The notes beneath the pieces are model-generated. The model had not been told where the DNA came from. It made no database searches and saw nothing but the letters and a program-made list of their open reading frames with translations. This document shows, one piece after another, positions 34,067 through 42,297 of a stretch of DNA of 64,000 bases. This DNA is from Geoanaerobacter sp964528055 (GTDB lineage: Bacteria > Desulfobacterota > Desulfuromonadia > Geobacterales > DSM-12255), in the NCBI GenBank assembly GCA_964528055.1, contig CAZGQM010000002.1:315795-379794 (forward strand), read 5' to 3'. Positions within the stretch are counted from its first letter, which is position 1; each line of letters begins with the position of its first letter. A program made the position numbers and the translations under genes.

Positions 34067-35071
34067 TTAAATCCGGTATGCTTCCACTTCCGGGTCGCCA
34101 AAGTTGCTGGGGACAGTCAAAATTTCCTCTGAGTCACCACAGATTACCTTGATCGCGCATGAAGCCCCTGTTGGGGCCTTTGTGTAGCGGAGGAGGATAC
34201 TTGATGCCGTCTCAAGGAATTCAGGCGTAACAACCCCCATAACGACACCCAAAGGGCTGCTTCCCTCGATCCAGCGGATGCTCGCTTCGCCGGTTTGCAG
34301 CTGTGAGGTCAGGGTGGAATTCTCAAGTTCGTTGCGTCCAACCAGTAACTTTGTCTGAGGTCCGAGGCGAAAGTGCCGGGCAAGCTTGAGAAGCCGGAAA
34401 TCGCGCATGTCAAGCTGATCCGAGTGCTCGAATATGTCCCGTACCTTTGGTGCAAATGATACCTCGCTCAGCATGCACCCCCCGGCTGGGCAGGGGTAGT
34501 TCTTCACATCCAGTTCATCGGCAAGCTCCATCTGCTCCTTGCGCGATCGTCCCTGGATAGAGAGCAGCTTTTCGCGATCGACCCATCCCTCTGTCTCAGG
34601 GATGGTAGGTGCGAAATGTTTGGCTGATAAAGGTCTGAGCAGGAGGCCCTCCAGTCCGCTTTCACGTTCTATTGTACGTAATGTATCCCTGCGCTGGCTC
34701 ATGGGCCGTTGGCCAAGCACCTCGCCGGTGATCACGAAATCGGCACCGGACTCTGCCATGTACTCTTTAGCCTTCCTGAGCAGGAATATACGGCAGTCTA
34801 TGCAGGGGTTGATCGCCTTGCCGTAACCGTGCTTCGGGTTACGTACGATCTCCAGGTACTCTATCCCCTTGTTCATCACCTTAATCGGGATATCGAACTC
34901 TTCGGCGACGCGAACCGCTTCGGATTTGCAACCCGTATTCTTGCCCGTACAGGTGCAGAAGGGGGAGGTGAAATTGAGGGCCTCAACTTCAATCCCCTGA
35001 TCAAGCATAACCTTGACTGCGAGGGTTGAGTCGAGACCTCCGGAGAGGAGGGCGAGGGCTTTGCGCTTCAT
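34067..35071 (-). CDS. PP-loop ATPase of the MnmA/ThiI-like tRNA thiolation group
   Basis: A 334-residue enzyme with the PP-loop motif ALLSGGLDSTLA (residues about 6-17) that binds ATP and adenylates a substrate. FTSPFCTCTGKNTGCKSEA and INPCIDCRIFLL give cysteine pairs, and YPCPAGGCMLSE near 230 is another conserved cysteine block typical of a family often annotated as ThiI- or MnmA-like. It probably modifies a tRNA base with sulfur or acts on a related nucleotide. The cysteines could hold an Fe-S cluster; this is inference. The start at 35071 has AGGAG 6 bases upstream. Confidence 0.72.
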   Translation of the reverse strand: MKRKALALLSGGLDSTLAVKVMLDQGIEVEALNFTSPFCTCTGKNTGCKSEAVRVAEEFDIPIKVMNKGIEYLEIVRNPKHGYGKAINPCIDCRIFLLRKAKEYMAESGADFVITGEVLGQRPMSQRRDTLRTIERESGLEGLLLRPLSAKHFAPTIPETEGWVDREKLLSIQGRSRKEQMELADELDVKNYPCPAGGCMLSEVSFAPKVRDIFEHSDQLDMRDFRLLKLARHFRLGPQTKLLVGRNELENSTLTSQLQTGEASIRWIEGSSPLGVVMGVVTPEFLETASSILLRYTKAPTGASCAIKVICGDSEEILTVPSNFGDPEVEAYRI

Positions 35072-35238
35072 GGTGGCTCCTGGGGTTACATACGCAGGCT
35101 CTGACGAGGAGAGCCGAACGACATGACCCGATAGAATAGCCCGTTGCAGGAATGACCTGAACGGGCAAGGCCACCTTACCACAATAAAAGTCAAAAAGTA
35201 AAGCAGGGTGCACAGTTGTGGCTGTTGACGGTGTCTGG

Positions 35239-35266
35239 TTGACTTTGCCTGGGCTCCACTTATACT
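35239..35266 (+). promoter_or_regulatory. Sigma-70 promoter of the patatin-pilT operon
   Basis: TTGACT (35239-35244), a 16-base spacer and TATACT (35261-35266). Transcription would begin near 35273, about 48 bases before the first ATG. Confidence 0.55.
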
Positions 35267-35320
35267 TTGAATGCGGCAGGCTTTGACGCGGATGCTGCAG
35301 TATCTTCTGGAGTCCTGTAC

Positions 35321-36199
35321 ATGTCCGAAAGACGTATCCCTGTGCAGAATGTCGCACCTTTGCCCTATTCCAGAAACGAGCCGGTTACACTGCTGATGCT
35401 TGGAGGCGGGATTCGTTTCCCAGCCCTTGTGGGGGCACTTCGCGCCGTCGAGGAGAAGGGGATCAGGGTCGCCAAGGTGGTCGGTTCATCAGCAGGCAGT
35501 ATCGTTGGGGCCCTCTACGCATCGGGGATGACCGTAGACGACTTACAGCGCGAGACTTTCGCGCTCAACCCGGAACGCTTCAGGGATGTTTCTCTCAAAA
35601 GCATCCTTTTGGAGAAAGGGCTCTGCTCAGGTAATGCGCTGGAGAGCTGGGTTGACGAAAGGATTGGCAGACGGCGCTTTGCCGATGACTTCCGAATTCC
35701 AGTTCAGGTCATAGCTACCGATATACTCAACTACCGGCCTGTAATCTTTTCTGCAGCAAGCCATCCGGAGCTGAAGGTGTCATCAGCCACCCGCTTTTCC
35801 AACGGCGTCCCTTGGGTGTTTGCAGTATGCAGCCACAGGCATCAGGGGAACAGCCATGTCTTTGTGGACGGCTCCCTCATGGCAGGCTCTGTTGAAGAGT
35901 CATATGGACGAAGTCAGGAGCGGATACTTATACTCAAGGTGGTCTCCAAGCGCAGCCTCAGGTATCAAACTGCTGGAGAACTGACCTTTTCGCGGTATTT
36001 TCGCGAGATGCTCAACTTTTCGCTTCATGCCATGGAAAAGGAGTTCATCAAGGGGGGACGCTGGAAGGACACCATCCTGCTCTACTGTTCCGATATCGAA
36101 CCTGCCCGTTTCACCCTTTCTTCAAAGGAGAAGGAGTATCTGCTGGAGCAAGGATATGAGCAGACCATGAAATTTCTATCATACAAATGGGGCATCTGA
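35321..36199 (+). CDS. Patatin-like phospholipase
   Basis: A 292-residue patatin family protein, a Ser-Asp lipid acyl hydrolase. Visible motifs: oxyanion loop MLGGGIRFPALVGALRA (near 25-41), nucleophile elbow GSSAGSIVGAL (GXSXG, near 52-58) and the catalytic-Asp motif FVDGSLMAG (near 185). No signal peptide. The start at 35321 has a TGGAGT site. It is 12 bases upstream of the PilB-like gene, so all three genes to 38951 appear to be one operon, which suggests it works with the pilus or secretion ATPases. That link is inferred. Confidence 0.85.
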   Translation: MSERRIPVQNVAPLPYSRNEPVTLLMLGGGIRFPALVGALRAVEEKGIRVAKVVGSSAGSIVGALYASGMTVDDLQRETFALNPERFRDVSLKSILLEKGLCSGNALESWVDERIGRRRFADDFRIPVQVIATDILNYRPVIFSAASHPELKVSSATRFSNGVPWVFAVCSHRHQGNSHVFVDGSLMAGSVEESYGRSQERILILKVVSKRSLRYQTAGELTFSRYFREMLNFSLHAMEKEFIKGGRWKDTILLYCSDIEPARFTLSSKEKEYLLEQGYEQTMKFLSYKWGI

Positions 36200-36211
36200 T
36201 TCGGAGGCACA

Positions 36212-37867
36212 ATGGAAAGCCTGATGAAGGAAGGCTCTCTCGGCCACATCCTCTATAAATCCAATATTATCAGCGAGCAGGACATTCGTGCTGCGCTGGA
36301 TGAGCAGCGGAGCAGCGGCAGGCGCTTTGGCGAGGCTCTGGTTCTGTTGGGGATAGTTACGCAGGAGGATATTGACTGGGCACTCTCGAACCAGCTGGAT
36401 ATCCCCTATGTCCGTCTCAAGAAAGATATGATCGATGCTGTTGCCGTGTCACTTGTTCCTGCGGGGATTGCGAGGCAATACAATCTCATACCTCTGATCA
36501 GAATCGGAGATGAGCTGAACGTTGCCATGGCTGATCCCCTAAACCATGCTGCCATTGAAGAGGCAGAGAAGGCGGCCGGCTGCAAGGTGACGGTTTCAGT
36601 GGGGCTTATCCGCGAAATACGCGCGATGCAGGATCTGTTTTATGGCATGCCTATTGAACCGCTCTCCTTCGGCTTCTCTTCAACGGTTTTTTCTGTACGC
36701 CTTCTGGAGATAATTAATAACGAGACTACCGGTGCCCGATTCCTTGACTACCTCCTTGCCTATTTTGTTCAGAACCGGCTTGCAAGCCTGTCGCTGCAAC
36801 CACTCGGTGACACGGTTGCAATTAATGCAAGGCGAGGCAGCAGCAGTCGCGACATAGGAACTCTTGCCATAACTCACTACCAGGAGTTCATAATCAATCT
36901 CCGTCGCTGGTGCAAGCTCAACGGTGGAGGTGATGCCAGTAGCAAGGGGGGGCTCTCCTTTACCTTTCGGGGTCAGCGACACGGTTTCCAGGTTCTGTTT
37001 CTCAAGGGGATTGGAGGAGATTATGTGACCCTGAGGCCCAGCATGGCTGCAACCATGCCTGCACGGTTTGCGGACCTTTCGCTGACTGCCGAGACTAATG
37101 AGCAACTGGCTCGCCTGACCAGCGGCGGAGGCTTGCTGGTAGTTGTACATCGGGATCTTGAAGAGCGCTGTCAGCTTATGGATCTCTTGCTGGCCGAGGT
37201 CGATGCGTCAGGCAAGAGCGTCATGCTCCTTGGGGAGGGGCTTGGTCACGGGGTGAAACGCTTTCCGCGAATACCGTGCAGGGATGTTTCACGTGGCGAG
37301 GTACACAGCCTGGTCATGGCGGCCTTGGAGCATGATCCTGACATACTGTCGTTAGAAGATGCCACTGACAGTCAGGCATTTATCGCCGCAAGCAAGGCTG
37401 CCATGAGGGGCAAGCTGGTTATAGTCGGGCTGTCGCTCAAGGATATTCCGTCAACGGTGCGGCATCTTCTCTACTTCTGGCACAAGCACTATGTCATTCC
37501 TTCGTACATTCGGGGTATCGTATCGTGCAGGCGCGTTGCGCTTCTATGCCCCAGTTGCCGTATATATCATGAACTAAGCGTTGAGGAGTGCGCGTCTCTT
37601 GGCACTTCCCTGCCGCCCGGGAGCTACTGTCGTGCTGTGGGCTGCCCGGAGTGCGATCAGAGCGGTCACCGAGGGAGCCGTTATCTCCTCGACGTTGTTT
37701 CATTCGATAACGACGTTGTCGAGGTCTTTGAGACCTCTACGGATGGTCGGGAGGTGATCAACTTCCTGGCTGTGCGGGGCTATCGGGGGAGCGCTGAGGA
37801 GGGGGCGGAGCTGCTACGCGCCGGTGATATTTCACCCGAAGAGTACGTCACCTCCATACTTCTTTGA
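36212..37867 (+). CDS. PilB/GspE-like protein lacking a Walker A motif
   Basis: A 551-residue protein. Residues about 1-150 form an intact MshEN/GspE-N domain (DIRAALDEQRSSGRRFGEALVLLGIVT, and NLIPLIRIGDELNVAMADP). The remainder follows the PilB layout, but the P-loop GPTGSGKTTT is replaced by a GGGLLVVVHRD-like segment and the Walker B region reads DPDILSLEDATD. It keeps a cysteine zinc cluster (LLCPSCRIYHE and GCPECDQSGHRG) as in real PilB/GspE. It is therefore probably a non-hydrolysing partner or regulator. MshEN domains bind c-di-GMP in relatives, and the window has c-di-GMP enzymes. It is 13 bases upstream of pilT. Confidence 0.82.
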   Translation: MESLMKEGSLGHILYKSNIISEQDIRAALDEQRSSGRRFGEALVLLGIVTQEDIDWALSNQLDIPYVRLKKDMIDAVAVSLVPAGIARQYNLIPLIRIGDELNVAMADPLNHAAIEEAEKAAGCKVTVSVGLIREIRAMQDLFYGMPIEPLSFGFSSTVFSVRLLEIINNETTGARFLDYLLAYFVQNRLASLSLQPLGDTVAINARRGSSSRDIGTLAITHYQEFIINLRRWCKLNGGGDASSKGGLSFTFRGQRHGFQVLFLKGIGGDYVTLRPSMAATMPARFADLSLTAETNEQLARLTSGGGLLVVVHRDLEERCQLMDLLLAEVDASGKSVMLLGEGLGHGVKRFPRIPCRDVSRGEVHSLVMAALEHDPDILSLEDATDSQAFIAASKAAMRGKLVIVGLSLKDIPSTVRHLLYFWHKHYVIPSYIRGIVSCRRVALLCPSCRIYHELSVEECASLGTSLPPGSYCRAVGCPECDQSGHRGSRYLLDVVSFDNDVVEVFETSTDGREVINFLAVRGYRGSAEEGAELLRAGDISPEEYVTSILL

Positions 37868-37880
37868 CGGGGTACCTGTA

Positions 37881-38951
37881 ATGGCAAAGATTGATGCGCT
37901 GTTTAAGATGATGAAAGAGCAAGGGGCATCCGACCTTCATCTCTCCACCGGGGCACCCCCCATCTTCCGTCTGCATGGCGAGATGGAACGGCTTAACTTT
38001 AAAGAGCTTGCCCACGAGGAGCTTAAGGCAATTCTCTATGAGATCCTGAACGAGAAACAGAAGGCCGAGTTCGAGGTGAAGCACGATCTGGATTTTGCCT
38101 ATTCCGTGGCAGGCCTGGCCCGCTTCCGGGGGAACATTCTGATGACCCATCGGGGAATAGGGGGGGTCTTTCGTATCATTCCGAGCAAGATTCTTTCTGC
38201 GGATGACCTTGGCCTGCCGGAGGGTGTACGGAGGCTGACCACACTCAAGAAGGGGATGGTGCTGGTTACCGGTCCTACCGGGTCTGGCAAGTCAACCACA
38301 CTGGCTGCTATGATTGATCTTATCAATTCAACCCGTAGGGAGCATATCCTGACCCTTGAGGACCCGCTGGAGTTTATTCACGAAAACAAACTGTCGCTCC
38401 TCAATCAGCGGCAGATCGGTGACCATTCGGATACTTTTACATCAGCACTCAGGGCGGCGTTACGAGAGGACCCGGACGTGATCCTGGTCGGCGAAATGCG
38501 TGACCTTGAGACCATCAGTCTGGCAATGTCAGCGGCTGAGACCGGACATCTTGTCTTTGGAACACTTCACACCAACTCGGCGGCCAAGACCATTGACCGG
38601 ATCATCGATGTTTTTCCCCGGGACGGACAGGAGCAGATACGAGCCATGCTCTCCGAATCTCTCAAGGGGGTGGTCTGTCAACAGCTTCTGAAAACCGCTG
38701 ACGGTAAGGGGAGAGTTGCGGCTCTGGAGGTCATGGTCGGCACTCCGGCAATCGGCAATCTGATCCGCGAAGGAAAGACCTTCCAGATTCCTTCCATCAT
38801 CCAGACTGCGAGGAAAGACGGGATGCAGCTGATGGACCAGCATCTGCTTGATCTGCTAAAAACCAAGCGGGTCGATCCGGCGGAGGCCTACCGCTGCTCA
38901 ATCGACAAAAAGCAGTTCGAGCAGTACCTGCCGAGTCCGCCACCTCAGTAA
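37881..38951 (+). CDS. pilT: Twitching motility retraction ATPase PilT
   Basis: The 356-residue hexameric ATPase that drives type IV pilus retraction. The Walker A GPTGSGKSTT (near 128), an Asp-box segment (TLEDPLEFIH), Walker B (VILVGEMRDLETI) and the His box (GHLVFGTLHTN) are complete, and AIGNLIREGK matches the AIRNLIRE motif needed for retraction. The ATG at 37881 lies 13 bases after the PilB-like gene; a longer frame to 37824 would overlap it. The pairing with a pseudo-ATPase is unusual. Confidence 0.94.
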   Translation: MAKIDALFKMMKEQGASDLHLSTGAPPIFRLHGEMERLNFKELAHEELKAILYEILNEKQKAEFEVKHDLDFAYSVAGLARFRGNILMTHRGIGGVFRIIPSKILSADDLGLPEGVRRLTTLKKGMVLVTGPTGSGKSTTLAAMIDLINSTRREHILTLEDPLEFIHENKLSLLNQRQIGDHSDTFTSALRAALREDPDVILVGEMRDLETISLAMSAAETGHLVFGTLHTNSAAKTIDRIIDVFPRDGQEQIRAMLSESLKGVVCQQLLKTADGKGRVAALEVMVGTPAIGNLIREGKTFQIPSIIQTARKDGMQLMDQHLLDLLKTKRVDPAEAYRCSIDKKQFEQYLPSPPPQ

Positions 38952-38952
38952 T

Positions 38953-39240
38953 CCGGGCTACTGTTGACCAGATGTCGATTCCCCCCGGTTTAGCCACCGT
39001 ATCGGAAATCAGAGCTTCGATCTCGACCGGTCGGGCCATGTCGGCACCGGTGCAAGAAACTGTGACTCCATGGTATGTCGCCATTTCGTCGGGCAACCTT
39101 TCGTTAAGAACGGCATCTTCTACACCGTTCATCATGATGCTGCACCCCTGGGGTGCCAGTGCCCGGGCTATGCCGAGGCCGATGCCGCTTGTTGAGCCGG
39201 TCTGCGGCGTCCTGATCGTCCAAAAACTAAACATACTGGA
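38953..39240 (-). pseudogene. Short-chain dehydrogenase relic (3-hydroxybutyrate dehydrogenase-like)
   Basis: The minus strand encodes a recognisable N-terminal third of an SDR: TGSTSGIGLGIARAL (the TGxxxGIG cofactor loop), a NG...LNERLPDEMA stretch, then GADMARPVEIEALISDTVAKPGGIDI. At GGIDI the frame breaks: a one-base shift restores LVN-like codons and then reaches a stop. The active-site Tyr/Lys region is missing, and the sequence ends beside pilT. Similarity is strongest to 3-hydroxybutyrate dehydrogenase, which fits the neighbouring CoA-transferase genes (acetoacetate metabolism). The start of the relic is not clear. Confidence 0.7.
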
Positions 39241-39285
39241 ACTCTGCCCCGGCTTTTCGGTCAGCACAGCACGCTCGTAATCTTG

Positions 39286-39930
39286 CTATGTGACTCCTGC
39301 AGCTATGGCAATCTGCGGCTCTGTGCAGTCCCTGATTTCCTCGACGGTATGCCCTGGAGCCAGCTCCACCAACAACAGACCACTCTCGGTAACATCAAGC
39401 ACTGCTCGATCGGTGATGATCCGGTGGACCACACCCTTGCCGGTAAGGGGCAGGGTGCAACGATTGAGGATTTTGGGTTCACCCTGTTTGTTGACATGGT
39501 CCATGATAACCACGATTCGCTTGGCACCATGCACCAGGTCCATGGCCCCCCCCATCCCCTTGACCATCTTGCCCGGTATGACCCAGTTGGCCAGATCTCC
39601 GGATGAGGAGACCTCCATCCCCCCCAGTATGGCCAGATCGATGTGGCCGCCCCGGATCATGGCAAACGATTCGGCGCTGCTGAAGAGTGCCGCCCCCGGT
39701 ATCAAGGTGATGGTTTCCTTCCCCGCATTGATCAGGTCAGGATCGAGCTCCTCCTCGGTCGGATAGGGTCCGATACCCAATAGGCCGTTTTCCGACTGCA
39801 GCACCACCCGCTTTCCCTCAGGGATATAGTTGGCAACCATGGTCGGCATCCCGATACCCAGGTTGACGTAATAACCATCCTCTATCTCCTGTGAAGCCCT
39901 CTGGGCAATCTCCTCACGTGACCATGTCAT
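39286..39930 (-). CDS. scoB: 3-oxoacid CoA-transferase subunit B
   Basis: A 214-residue catalytic subunit that moves CoA between succinyl-CoA or acetyl-CoA and acetoacetate or a similar acid. The motif SENGLLG (near residue 46-52) carries the catalytic Glu, and GGHIDLAILGGMEVSSSGDLANW and TLPLTGKGVVHRIITD are typical. The start overlaps the preceding subunit A gene by 4 bases (ATGA). The pair could also be named atoA/atoD; substrate cannot be fixed. The SDR relic downstream suggests a former acetoacetate-hydroxybutyrate cluster. Confidence 0.9.
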   Translation of the reverse strand: MTWSREEIAQRASQEIEDGYYVNLGIGMPTMVANYIPEGKRVVLQSENGLLGIGPYPTEEELDPDLINAGKETITLIPGAALFSSAESFAMIRGGHIDLAILGGMEVSSSGDLANWVIPGKMVKGMGGAMDLVHGAKRIVVIMDHVNKQGEPKILNRCTLPLTGKGVVHRIITDRAVLDVTESGLLLVELAPGHTVEEIRDCTEPQIAIAAGVT

Positions 39931-40625
39931 GGCTTTGCTCCTTTACGCACGGTCCGGCGTTCAATCCGTTTTTCGTGATGTTCGCAGCTGATGATACGCT
40001 GTACATAGATGCTGGGGGTATGTACCTGCTCGGGTTCCAGTTCGCCAATTGCCGCCAAAATCTCCACTTCGGCAATGGTCGTGTTCCCGGCAGTCGCCAT
40101 CATGGGATTGAAATTGCGTGCCGTGCGGCGATACTGCAGATTACCCAGTCCATCGCCCCGCCAGGCCTTGACCAGGGCGAAGTCTGCCTTGAGCCCCAGC
40201 TCGAGCAGATATTCCTTGCCATTGAAGACCCTCATTTCCCTCCCTTCGGCAATCGGTGTGCCGACCCCGGCCGGGGTGTAAAAGGCCGGGATTCCCGCAC
40301 CTCCGGCTCTGATCCGCTCGGCAAGGGTCCCCTGGGGCACGAGTTCCACCTCCAGTTCGCCGGAGAGATACTGGCGCTCGAACTCCTTGTTCTCCCCAAC
40401 ATATGATGCGACCATTTTTTTGATCTGGCGGTTTTCGAGCAGCAGCCCGAGTCCCCAGTCGTCCACCCCGCAGTTGTTGGAGATGACGGTCAGATTCTTC
40501 ACACCGGACTCGCGCACTCCGAGGATAAGGTTCTCCGGAATACCGACCAGACCGAAACCGCCGACCATGATGGTGGCCCCTTCATGAATACCTGCCAGTG
40601 CCTCTGGTATAGATGTACAGATCAT
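39927..40625 (-). CDS. scoA: 3-oxoacid CoA-transferase subunit A
   Basis: A 232-residue subunit A. The family motif GGFGLVGIPENLI is at about 22-34, followed by TVISNNCGVDDWGLG and IPAFYTPAGVGTPIAEG. It is translated first, has GGAGAGG before its ATG, and overlaps subunit B by 4 bases. Directly upstream are 28 bases and then a short relic that looks like the tail of a branched-chain amino acid permease. Confidence 0.9.
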   Translation of the reverse strand: MICTSIPEALAGIHEGATIMVGGFGLVGIPENLILGVRESGVKNLTVISNNCGVDDWGLGLLLENRQIKKMVASYVGENKEFERQYLSGELEVELVPQGTLAERIRAGGAGIPAFYTPAGVGTPIAEGREMRVFNGKEYLLELGLKADFALVKAWRGDGLGNLQYRRTARNFNPMMATAGNTTIAEVEILAAIGELEPEQVHTPSIYVQRIISCEHHEKRIERRTVRKGAKP

Positions 40626-40652
40626 GTTTCCTCTCCGATTTACCGTGATGTA

Positions 40653-40738
40653 CTATAGCGACCGTTTCAGCCGACGCCCCAACTCGCCGATAAACCCGCG
40701 TCGAAAAAGCAGCACGCAGACCACAAAGATCCCCTGAT
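40653..40738 (-). pseudogene. Probable LivM-type permease C-terminal relic
   Basis: On the minus strand a frame ending with TAG at 40653-40655 encodes about 27 residues (GIFVVCVLLFRRGFIGELG, then RRLKRSL and stop). It resembles the last membrane helix and basic tail of branched-chain amino acid ABC permeases (LivM). Upstream the frame is lost at a stop just before 40738. The match is short, so the name is tentative. Confidence 0.4.
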
Positions 40739-41111
40739 GATTACTGTTATCCAGGATCCTACCGAACTCAACTAAAACGGTATGCTATGCAGCATTTCAT
40801 CCAATCAGTGTATGCAGGCTCTAGTTCCTATAGAGTCAGTTACTGTTAATGCGGCCGTTCTCATTTCTGCGCAATTGAAATTTAGTAATGCAACATCAAG
40901 TACACCTTTTAAATTTATTGGTATCAACCCTTCCTTTATGAATATAGTAATGCTGTTATTGTTTTTTATGAGCAGGGATCCTTTGTACTCTACCCTTAGC
41001 CCGTCGTTGTAGGCGCATGTCATTGTTCTCACCTTCCTTCTGGGTATATTGTGGCATATTCAAGTGAAAATGTCATTTGCATCTGCATTCAGCTGTCAGC
41101 TCCGGTTATGG
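40739..41111. other. AT-rich intergenic stretch
   Basis: This part of the 540-base gap between the CoA-transferase genes and the secreted-protein gene is visibly richer in A and T than its surroundings. It holds only the possible small gene at 40805-41023 and the extended -10 promoter at its right end. I see no repeat or RNA gene. Confidence 0.4.
40805..41023 (-). CDS. Possible small AT-rich gene, unknown
   Basis: An open frame of 72 residues (begins TCAYNDGLRVEYKGSLLIK, with SITIFIKEGLIPINLKGV in the middle). It has GGAAGGTGAG just before its ATG and a possible promoter (TTTTCA, 16 bases, TATACC) further upstream. Its codons are much richer in A/T than the neighbours, which may mark recent transfer. 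I recognise no family. Confidence 0.35.
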   Translation of the reverse strand: MTCAYNDGLRVEYKGSLLIKNNNSITIFIKEGLIPINLKGVLDVALLNFNCAEMRTAALTVTDSIGTRACIH

Positions 41112-41120
41112 TGCTATAAT
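41112..41120 (+). promoter_or_regulatory. Extended -10 promoter
   Basis: TGCTATAAT is a perfect extended -10 (TGnTATAAT) with no good -35. Transcription would begin near 41127, 39 bases before the start of the secreted-protein gene. Confidence 0.5.
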
Positions 41121-41165
41121 AATGGAGAGAGTGACAACGGCCTTTTTCACCGTGACGGAGATTGA

Positions 41166-41756
41166 GTGCGCTATTTACCCATGATGCTGTTATTGACAAT
41201 CCTGCAGGCCGGCCAACCAACTTTTGGCGCAGATCTTGTCCCGCTCGCCTCCTGCGCAACCAAGGTATTCGACGAGATCAGCAGCACCCGTGCCTGGTCG
41301 GGAAAGAGTCCGGTCGGTTGTTCGACCCACGTGGCGGTGGAGAAGTGGGCGGATGGGGCCCAGGTGACCACCTGGATCACTGAAGGGAACGAAGGGGGGT
41401 GGGTACGGCTATCCTATGCGACAAAAATGGGCTACACTGAGATTGCCGATGCAAAGGCGCTGCATCAGGGTAACAAGGATCTGCAGTCCAGGGCAAAGCG
41501 ACTGGAGCGCTGCCTGAATTCGCTGCTTACTGCGAACGACCCGCTTGACTGCCGCTACAAGGCGTCCAAGGAGTATGACGTTGGTGAGAAGATGGGGACC
41601 ATGCGGCGCTGGCTGGTCTGGCTCGATGACGGGGGGCGGCAGGGTGTGGTGGAATACCTCTCAGGCGACACCGTTGCCACCCCGACCCCGCCTGCAGATC
41701 TCTTCTCCGGAGAGCCGCTGCCGCCTGGGACCGATCTGCATATCCTCCTGCGATAA
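41166..41756 (+). CDS. Exported protein, unknown function
   Basis: A 196-residue protein with a signal peptide (MRYLPMMLLLTILQAGQPTFGAD, cleavage near residue 22). The mature part has four cysteines (ASCATK, VGCSTH, ERCLNS and DCRYK), which could form disulfides, and a WITEGNEGGWVRLSYATKMGY block. I do not recognise it. It starts with GTG at 41166 with GGAG 5 bases upstream. The molybdenum hydroxylase operon follows 70 bases later, but they may not be co-transcribed. Confidence 0.6.
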   Translation: MRYLPMMLLLTILQAGQPTFGADLVPLASCATKVFDEISSTRAWSGKSPVGCSTHVAVEKWADGAQVTTWITEGNEGGWVRLSYATKMGYTEIADAKALHQGNKDLQSRAKRLERCLNSLLTANDPLDCRYKASKEYDVGEKMGTMRRWLVWLDDGGRQGVVEYLSGDTVATPTPPADLFSGEPLPPGTDLHILLR

Positions 41757-41826
41757 TAGCCCTTGTTGCTGTAGGGCTGAAATACGATGAAGGAGATGAC
41801 TCCCAATAAAGTTAAAGGAGGAGGTA

Positions 41827-42297
41827 ATGCTCGTTTTCAACGTTAACGGTAAGGAACAGCGGATCGATGTAACTCCTGACACACCGTTGTTGTGGGTGCT
41901 GCGCGAGAAACTCGGGCTTATTGGGAGTAAGTTCGGCTGCGGCGAGGGGATCTGCGGAGCCTGCACGGTCCATATCGACGGCATGCCGCAACGCTCGTGC
42001 ATAACACCGATGGCAGACGTGCAGGGCAGGAAGGTGATTACCATCGAGGGAATAGCGGATTCCAACCCTGTAAAAAAGGCATGGCTTGCCCAGGAGGTAT
42101 CGCAGTGCGGCTACTGCCAGCCGGGACAGATCATGTCAGCCGTGGCCTTGCTGGAGAAGAATCCGAAACCGACCGACGCCGACATCGACAGTGCCATGAG
42201 CGGCAACCTCTGTCGATGCGGCACGTATGGTCGAATCCGTCGCGCCATCCATGTTGCCAGCGGGAAACCGACCGGGAAGGGGGGTAAAACCAGATGA
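41827..42297 (+). CDS. Molybdenum hydroxylase small [2Fe-2S] subunit (IorA-like)
   Basis: The 156-residue electron-transfer subunit of a xanthine oxidase-family enzyme. It has both [2Fe-2S] sites: the plant-type ferredoxin motif CGCGEGICGACTVH (near 38-52) and the helical domain CGYCQPGQ and CRCGTY near 99-138. A GGAGGAGG site precedes the ATG. It overlaps the large subunit gene by 4 bases. The best family match is the isoquinoline 1-oxidoreductase type; the substrate is unknown. Confidence 0.92.
   Translation: MLVFNVNGKEQRIDVTPDTPLLWVLREKLGLIGSKFGCGEGICGACTVHIDGMPQRSCITPMADVQGRKVITIEGIADSNPVKKAWLAQEVSQCGYCQPGQIMSAVALLEKNPKPTDADIDSAMSGNLCRCGTYGRIRRAIHVASGKPTGKGGKTR

Noticed and set aside
33858..34070. 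Small plus-strand open frame between the PstS-like and PP-loop genes
   Set aside because: No ribosome-binding site, ordinary composition and no recognisable protein features.
37285..37300. Possible parS-like site (TGTTTCACGTG...)
   Set aside because: Only 11 of 16 bases match the parS palindrome and the right arm is lost; it lies inside the PilB-like coding region.
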